Under the pieces are notes generated by a model that ran no database searches, was not told the origin of the DNA, and was given only the letters and a program-made list of their open reading frames with translations. Position numbers and translations under genes: made by a program. From the NCBI GenBank assembly GCA_024220525.1, contig JAMYWO010000232.1:5295-30294 (forward strand): a stretch of DNA of 25,000 bases. Reading direction: 5' to 3'. This stretch comes from Cochliopodium minus. Its lineage: Eukaryota; Discosea; Himatismenida; Cochliopodiidae. The stretch's first letter is position 1, and each line of letters starts with the position of its first letter. This document shows, piece after piece, positions 19,244-25,000 of this stretch.

Positions 19244-19589
19244 CCTTCAAAATTTCAACAAAAAATAAAAATTTAAATAAAAAATAAAAAATAAAAATGA
19301 TTAAATTTAAACTTAATACTGAAAAAACTTTTCTTTAAAATAAAATAAAATATCAAATAATTTGTAATTTATTTAATAAAATAGAAAATTTTCATTTTAT
19401 TTAAAAAGATTTTTAAACAACAAAATAATAAAAATAAAATTAATAAATTTAAATATTTGTAGTTAAAAATAAAAATAAAGATAATGATAAAATTAAAAAT
19501 AAAAATATAAAAAAATGGAAATTAAACATAAAATTGAAATTATAAAATGAAAAAATTTGAATTAAAAACTTATAAAAAAACTGTTTTAC

Positions 19590-19888
19590 GATAAAAAATT
19601 TAGAAAACATTTTGGAGATAACAGGATGGTGTTTTGTAATTTCTAAAAGAAAAGAAGAGTAGTTGGAATTTTCATTGAAATTATAAAGTTTTAACAAGGA
19701 GAATCGAGAAGAGTGAAGGAATTTGGGAGGGTTTCTGACGGAAAGGATGAGAGGAGAGAATTGTGGATGTCCCCAATCACTATGGTTGTTCCAGAAAATC
19801 CTCCTTCTTCGGGTATTGAGACGTAGGACAAGGGGATTAGAATATCAGGTTCNTTTATTTTTTATTTTTTATTTTTTATTTTTTATTT

Positions 19889-19925
<37 letters not shown>

Positions 19926-22900
19926 TTATTTTTTTTATTTTTATTTATTTTTGGTTTAATTTATTTCTTAATATTTTTTAATTTTTAGATTTTATTTTTA
20001 ATTTTTAGATTTTATTTTTGATATTTATTTTTGTTTTATTCAATAAGAAAAAAAAAAAAAGTAAAGATACAGAGACAATGATGCGAACATCCTCAACAAA
20101 AACTTTTTCAGTGTCTATCAACTCCTGTTCGACACGAGCGAAAAGTTGAACACCACGAGTACTGCTACGAGTGATCTTCTCCAACTCCTTCTCCGCTTCT
20201 TGAACCTGCTCCTTCACCGTTTCAACGAACAAACTCTTTTTCCCTTCGAAGGTGCTTATTAATTCGCTCACTACTCTTTCTTGTAGAATTGGAATCAGTG
20301 AATCTGATGCTCTTGATCCTGGTCTAAATCTTTCGAAATTAAAAGTATTCAAAAAAAAAAAATGAAATGAAAAAATAGAATAAAAATGGAACGAGCTTTA
20401 AAAACCAAATTATCAAGGTTTTGTAAAAGAAAAAATTAAAATTAAAAAAATTGAAAAAAAAAATTTGAAATAAAATATCAATTTGAAGATTGGAAAAAGT
20501 AAGATTAAAAAAATTTTAAATTGAAAGAAAATAAAAAAATTATTGAATTTTTGGTAAAAAAAATAAAATATTAAAAAAAAATCCAAGAAATTATAATTTC
20601 AAGATTAGATGGAATTAAAAAAAAAAAAAAATCAAATTGAAAAAGTTTTTTACCTTATGGAGTCACTGTGAGTCTTTTTAATGGGGAGATTGGTATCTCT
20701 TCTTTGGGTTTCGGTGTTTTTGTGGTTGGTAGAAGAAGTTTTGTTGGGAAGCAAAGGGCTTTTGACGGGAGAAGAAGGCGCCACCCTGACAGGAGGGGTA
20801 GATTTAGGCTTGACATTGCCAAGATCAACCTGTATGTTCTCATTGCTGTTGTTGTTGTTGTTGCTTTCATTTTTGAGAAAGCTTTTGTTGATGTTTGTTT
20901 CATTTTTGTTGTTATTGTTGAGGTTTGTTTTGTTCTCGTTGTTATTTTCAATTTTGTTGTTATTGTTAATTGTATTAATATCATTTTTATTATTTTTATT
21001 ATTTTTATTGTTATTATTATCGTTTTTGTTATTGTCATTTTTGATGGTATCACTTTTGTTGGGATTCAACAAATCGATTTCTTTTTTTTCGGATTTGACG
21101 ACATCCTTTTGGCTGGTGGCCAACAAGTTCAGAGAAGAGTTGCTCTTCTTCTCGATTTTGCTATTATTGCTAGTGACATACATAGTGCCAGGCTTCTTAT
21201 CGTTTAAAGTGACAGGCGAAGTTTCTCTCGAAGTAGAAGAGTTCAAAGTGATGAAGTTGGGATTATTGTTTTTGTCATTCTGGATGGTGATGGAGCGGCC
21301 ATTCAAAAGATTGATTTTCTCGACCAAAGTTTTGTGAATGGAAAGAGAATCCTTCTTCGTTTTGAACTTGGAAAAAATGTTTTGCGTCTTTTTTTCGTTG
21401 ATGTTGATGTTCTGAGTGTTGACGGCAACCTCCCCATTGAAAATCTCCTCGATGTCCGAAAAGCTTTTGTCCAACTTTTGTTTGGTGTCTTGTGAGAGGT
21501 TGTTCTCGGTGGAGGTGGAGAGTTTGTACAAGTTCCTCACCTCCAGCATCATCTTCTCGAGTTTTTCTTTGGTTCCTTGGTAGAGTTGCTTGAAGTGCAG
21601 CGACTCCTTCTCTGCGTTGATGCGTGATCCCATCTCTATTTCCAGATTCTTTTCTGACATGCTCAACTCATTTTTATAATTTGTCACATCTTCTTTCAAT
21701 GAATTTATTTGATTTCTAAAATATTTGAAAAATAAATTTAAAAATATTGAAAATATAAATTTAAAAATATTAAAATAAAAATTTACTCGTTTTTTTCTAT
21801 TATTTGTTCATTTTCTTTTGTTTTGTTCTCTAAATCCTTTGTGTCTTCGAGTTGATGCTTGATTTGGATTTTCTTGGTGGATTCAAGGTTGAGAAGTTTC
21901 TGCAAATCAGTGTTGAGAGTCTGCAACTCACTGTTCCTCTTCGCCAACTTGGAAACAGCAAACTTTAATTTTTCGACATTCTCCTGTTTGAAACCATCAT
22001 TACCAGAAACGGTGTCAGATCTGAGAGTGGAAGACTTTCTAGTATCCTCAGAAACAGTGCTTTTACGTTTTACTTGAACAAACATTTCTAAATCAACAGT
22101 AAAAGTGTCCATTTCTGTTGTTTTGTCATTTTTGCTCGACTCTGTTTCTTTATTACTTGCCCTTCCTCCAATCAAATGAAGATATTTCGTAGTGTTGACG
22201 ATATTGAACCCAAAATGACAGGTCGGTATTTTCCCAGAAAACAAACCAACATTCCACTTGACCGAAGAGTCCTTGCAAACGTCCAAAACGTAAAAAGTTT
22301 TTTTGTCTGATTCTGCGACTTCCTCTCCATAAAGAAACAACGCATCTTCAAAGATGGGCGTACAAGACATTTGAATGAATGCTTCCGATGGAAGTTTTTT
22401 CCCCACCTGTCTTGGTTGTGACCATTTCCATGTTGCAATGTCCAAGCAATGAATGTCTGTCAAGTATTTGTTTTTGGAAAGTGAACTTCCTCCGAATATC
22501 CACATTTTCCCTTTATTTAAACAACAACAGTGGAGGTATCTGGCTATTGGTGATGTCCCTGTTGTAGTTTGTTTCGTCCAGAACATTTTGGCTGTTTAAA
22601 TTTTTTAAAAAAAGTTTTGTATTAGTTTCGATGTAATAAAAATTCTTTATAATTATGATATAACAAGAAATCTAATGTTAATTTTATTTTATAGTGGAAT
22701 AGTAATTTGATCTGATGTTTAAAAATGGATATGATATGTTGGGATAGTTCCAAAATACTGATTTTTTTTTTACTTATATCCAATATGAACACTTCATTCA
22801 AACAATCAACACCACTCGATCCCATCCCACCAAAAAGAACCTTTTTTTTAAATTAAATTAAGAATATTGGAATTGAATTTAATAAGTTGGGGAAATTATT

Positions 22901-23940
22901 AAATATCGGAAAAATGAAAAGGGTACATACCAATGTTTCACTGTTGATTTGTATTAAAGATGCACCACATCTAGCATCCGGAATTTCCTTAGGAAGAAAT
23001 ATTATTTGGTTAAAAAATTCAATGAAATTTCTTTATATAGGAGAAATCCTTGAATCCTCAACATTATTCCAACATTTGTTGTTCACAATTTGGACGATAA
23101 TTGAATATTCTCATTTTTAAAAGATATATTTTTTTTACCCCTTTCATTCTTGGAGTTGTCCATGTATTTGTTGCTAAAGGAGAAAGAAATTAATAGAATT
23201 AGAAAAAGAGGGAATAGATGTGAAAATGATAAAGAGGAATTATATCATCGTATAATAATGTATCCAGATTGATATATAAGAAGTTAATTTTCTATTTTTT
23301 TTTTTTGAAGGAAATATTATTTTATTTTCAGATTGAATGTGAATGATTAATCCATTAAGGAAAAAATAAAAGGATGGATGATAGCTTATATATCAATCAT
23401 TTCTGTATTTAAAAGTGTCAGAATTTTTTACGAATTATTTAGAACATAATTTATAATTTTCTTAAATAAGAAGGATCTTGTTTTAATTATAAAGGATGAA
23501 AGATTTATAGTTAAAATTTCTATTGAGATAAATGAATCAGATAAGATGATTTTAGAATATGAATTAAATAAAGGAGTAAAGTGAAATATGATTTTTTTTT
23601 TTTTACTCAAATTGAACATATGGCCGATATTAATGACCTGATTGTTATTCATCATTCCACCAAACACAAATAAAACTTCTGATAAATTGGGAATGGTGAT
23701 AATTATAGAACTGTGCATGCATAAAGTGGGTGTTTCTTTGGAATTAGGAGACAATTCAATCTCAACCCATTTCATATCGTAATCATTTGCTTTGCTTATC
23801 CATAATCTGTTTTTACAAAAGGTTTCATTCTTATGCTTCCCACCAAGCACGATTATTGAATCTTTCTTCTCCCAATAATTCGAAGAGTGGAATGATCTTG
23901 GCAATGGTCTATTCGTCTCTTCTATAATCTCTCCATTCAT
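19590..23940 (-). CDS. Kelch-repeat + coiled-coil + RhoGEF (DH) protein, 3' part unresolved
   Basis: Probable exchange factor for Rho/Rac GTPases. Exons (minus): 23940-23607, 23173-23139, 22987-22931, 22840-22774, 22591-21787, 21715-20654, 20329-20071; phases 1, 0, 0, 1, 2, 2, 0 all match, giving 873 codons. Kelch repeats are marked by double glycines: IIVLGGKH, LFVFGGMM, VLFGGMGSSG, MWIFGGSS, LHLIGGRA, plus one degenerate. A coiled coil follows (KLKFAVSKLAKRNSELQTLN onward, across the exon 5/6 join), then an Asn/Lys/Ser-rich stretch. The last sure exon ends with helix 1 of a DH domain, VEQELIDTEKVFVEDVRIIV. Beyond it, the GC-rich block 19590-19852 gives ILIPLSYVSIPEE in one frame and LYNFNENSNYSSFLLEITKH in another. 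Both look like DH sequence, but they cannot be joined as read and the block abuts an N. The end is therefore not defined. Confidence 0.75.
19853..19853. other. Ambiguous base N (possible gap)
   Basis: The only N in the window. It sits exactly between a GC-rich coding-like block and a (TTTTTTA)n array, where the splice acceptor of the next RhoGEF exon would be expected. It may mark a collapsed repeat or a scaffold join; the array length and the exon edge should not be trusted here. Confidence 0.9.
19854..19958. repeat. (TTTTTTA)n array
   Basis: About eight to nine heptamers, then degenerate T-rich units, in what is probably RhoGEF intron 7. It is the third array of this unit in the window. 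Confidence 0.75.
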
Positions 23941-24435
23941 TTTATATAAGATAAAAGTATATTTCTTTATATATTGGTATATATGGACCTTCTCACTATT
24001 TTTTTTTATTTTTATATTCTATTTTTGAAGTTGTTTTTTAAATTTGGAAAAAATAAACAAGATTTGAATTTGGATTTAAAATTGAACGTTAAATTAATTG
24101 GATTTAATGATCAGATAAACCTTTTTCTAATGTTCTTTTTCAAGTAAAATTTTTTTTGATCCATTAGTCAATATATTGAAATATGAAAAAATTTTAAATA
24201 CAAAATCGTTTACAAAGACTAAGATGATTGATTGAAAGATGATGGGTTATGAATTATATATATATTGATTTTCCTTTTGCTTGGAATTAATAATCTTTGA
24301 AATAAACTCAATAATCCATTTTGTAAAACTACACGTAGCTGTTTGAATCAAAAGAAAAATAAAAATAAAAAATTAAAGGAAGCAAGAGATTTTTTATATT
24401 ATTTTCCTCCCATTTGAAAGCAAATAGAAAAAGAA
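23941..24435. promoter_or_regulatory. Divergent spacer, Kelch-RhoGEF / transporter
   Basis: A 495-bp AT-rich non-coding region between two divergent start codons. Both promoters must be here. There are TATATATA runs near 23965-23980 and 24256-24266 but nothing specific enough to name. Confidence 0.45.
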
Positions 24436-24942
24436 ATGCAATTGGGTGATTACGAACAAATAATAGCAACAATAAGCTATATATTTTTGAATATAACCTT
24501 GATCTTTGGAAATAAGGTGAAAATATTAAAAAATTTTTTTTAAATGGCAAATTTCTTTACAACATATTTGTTATGGAACGATGCGATTGAATATAGATAA
24601 TCTTCATAAAGGGATTAGATTATCCCATCTTCATAATCCTATCAGGATCATTATCGCTATTCATATTTTCGTCATTATATTATGCAGTGGCAGGATTCAA
24701 AGAAATAAATCCAATGAAATTTATGAGAAAGAATGTAAGAAGAACATAAGGATAAAAAATAAAGAAAAAAAAAAAATTTTAAATTTATTTTTCAGAGAAA
24801 ATTTATTTTTCTTTATTATTTTCAAAATTTCATTTTCTTTTTAGTACAAACTCATTCTTTTGTATTCTGCAATTTATGGAATAGGTGAAGTCTCACAAAG
24901 TTCTTCTTTAGTACACATTAGCATTTCATTGAATCAAATAAT
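24436..24942 (+). CDS. SLC35 / triose-phosphate-translocator-like transporter, 3'-partial
   Basis: Probable membrane antiporter of the drug/metabolite superfamily, moving nucleotide sugars or sugar phosphates across the Golgi/ER or a plastid-like membrane in known relatives. Exons 24436-24516, 24597-24734, 24845-24942; phases 0, 0, then 2 at a donor GTAAAT, so it runs on past the window. Visible 105 codons give the first three membrane helices: IIATISYIFLNITLIFGNK (family pattern Y-x-x-N-x-x-L-x-x-x-NK), FIILSGSLSLFIFSSLYYAV, and ILLYSAIYGIGEVSQSSSL followed by VHISISLNQI, matching the family's N-x-SL-x-x-VSVSFNQ-x-I-K block. The ATG-to-TAA reading ending at 24946 would give a 106-residue peptide, but it stops exactly at a donor inside the conserved block. 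Confidence 0.75.
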
Positions 24943-25000
24943 GTAAATAAAAAAAAAACTAAAACGAAATTTTAACAAAAAAAAATCAAAAAATTTAATT

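Noticed and set aside
19723-19959. Plus-strand ORF running through the N
   Set aside because: It depends on the ambiguous base and on translating the heptamer array; half of it is Phe/Tyr/Leu from simple repeat.
20668-21337. Plus-strand hydrophobic ORFs rich in Leu, Val and Phe
   Set aside because: Antisense of the Asn/Lys/Ser-rich exon of the Kelch-RhoGEF gene; AAC/AAT codons read backwards give Val, Ile and Leu runs that mimic membrane segments.

Overview
The window is eukaryotic nuclear DNA from an AT-rich, gene-dense protist. Nearly every gene is split by short introns (mostly 46-330 bp, GT...AG, about 85-95% A+T). Proteins carry Asn-, Ser-, Thr- and Lys-rich low-complexity stretches (an LNN tract, SPKG repeats). 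The gene content is cytoskeletal and small-GTPase signalling: a SAM-Sec7 ArfGEF, a CH-LIM protein and a Kelch-RhoGEF. This style fits an amoeboid protist, either an amoebozoan or an Anaeramoeba-like lineage. That placement is an inference from style, not from a marker gene. TAA and TGA both end reading frames that finish cleanly, so the standard code is used.

Layout, left to right. 88-2974 (-): SAM + Ser/Pro linker + Sec7 ArfGEF, 3' end outside the window. 3328-4743 (+): SURF2 homologue. 4856-6140, 6324-7510 and 7637-8723 (all -): three tandem alpha/beta hydrolase paralogues (A, B, C) of 308, 309 and 306 aa. 9102-11272 (+): CH-LIM protein with two C-terminal zinc-ribbon-like modules. 11818-13148 (+): unrecognised two-TM protein. 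13508-15794 (+): alanine-racemase-fold PLP enzyme of the amino acid deaminase/aldolase type, ten exons including a 16-nt microexon. 15861-18543 (-): Asn-rich protein of unknown function, central exon unresolved. About 19590-23940 (-): Kelch + coiled coil + RhoGEF (DH) gene, 3' part unresolved next to an N at 19853. 24436-24942 (+): start of an SLC35/triose-phosphate-translocator-like transporter running off the right edge.

Exon structures were built by hand by matching GT/AG sites to reading phase and, where a family was recognised, to its conserved motifs. Eight genes close perfectly in phase: the ArfGEF as far as visible, SURF2, the three hydrolases, CH-LIM, the two-TM gene and the PLP enzyme. 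The transporter also closes as far as visible. The Asn-rich gene and the 3' part of the RhoGEF gene do not close and are flagged.

The genes are mostly unrelated in function. Two (ArfGEF, RhoGEF) activate small GTPases and one (CH-LIM) probably binds actin. The hydrolase trio is the only gene family cluster. The strongest oddities are the near-identical first exons and different intron sets of the three hydrolases, the SAM-Sec7 architecture, the microexons of the PLP enzyme, a GC-rich element shared by introns of two neighbouring genes, and two GC-rich blocks around 18.9-19.85 kb that look coding but cannot be put in one frame. No rRNA, tRNA, CRISPR or autonomous transposon was seen.
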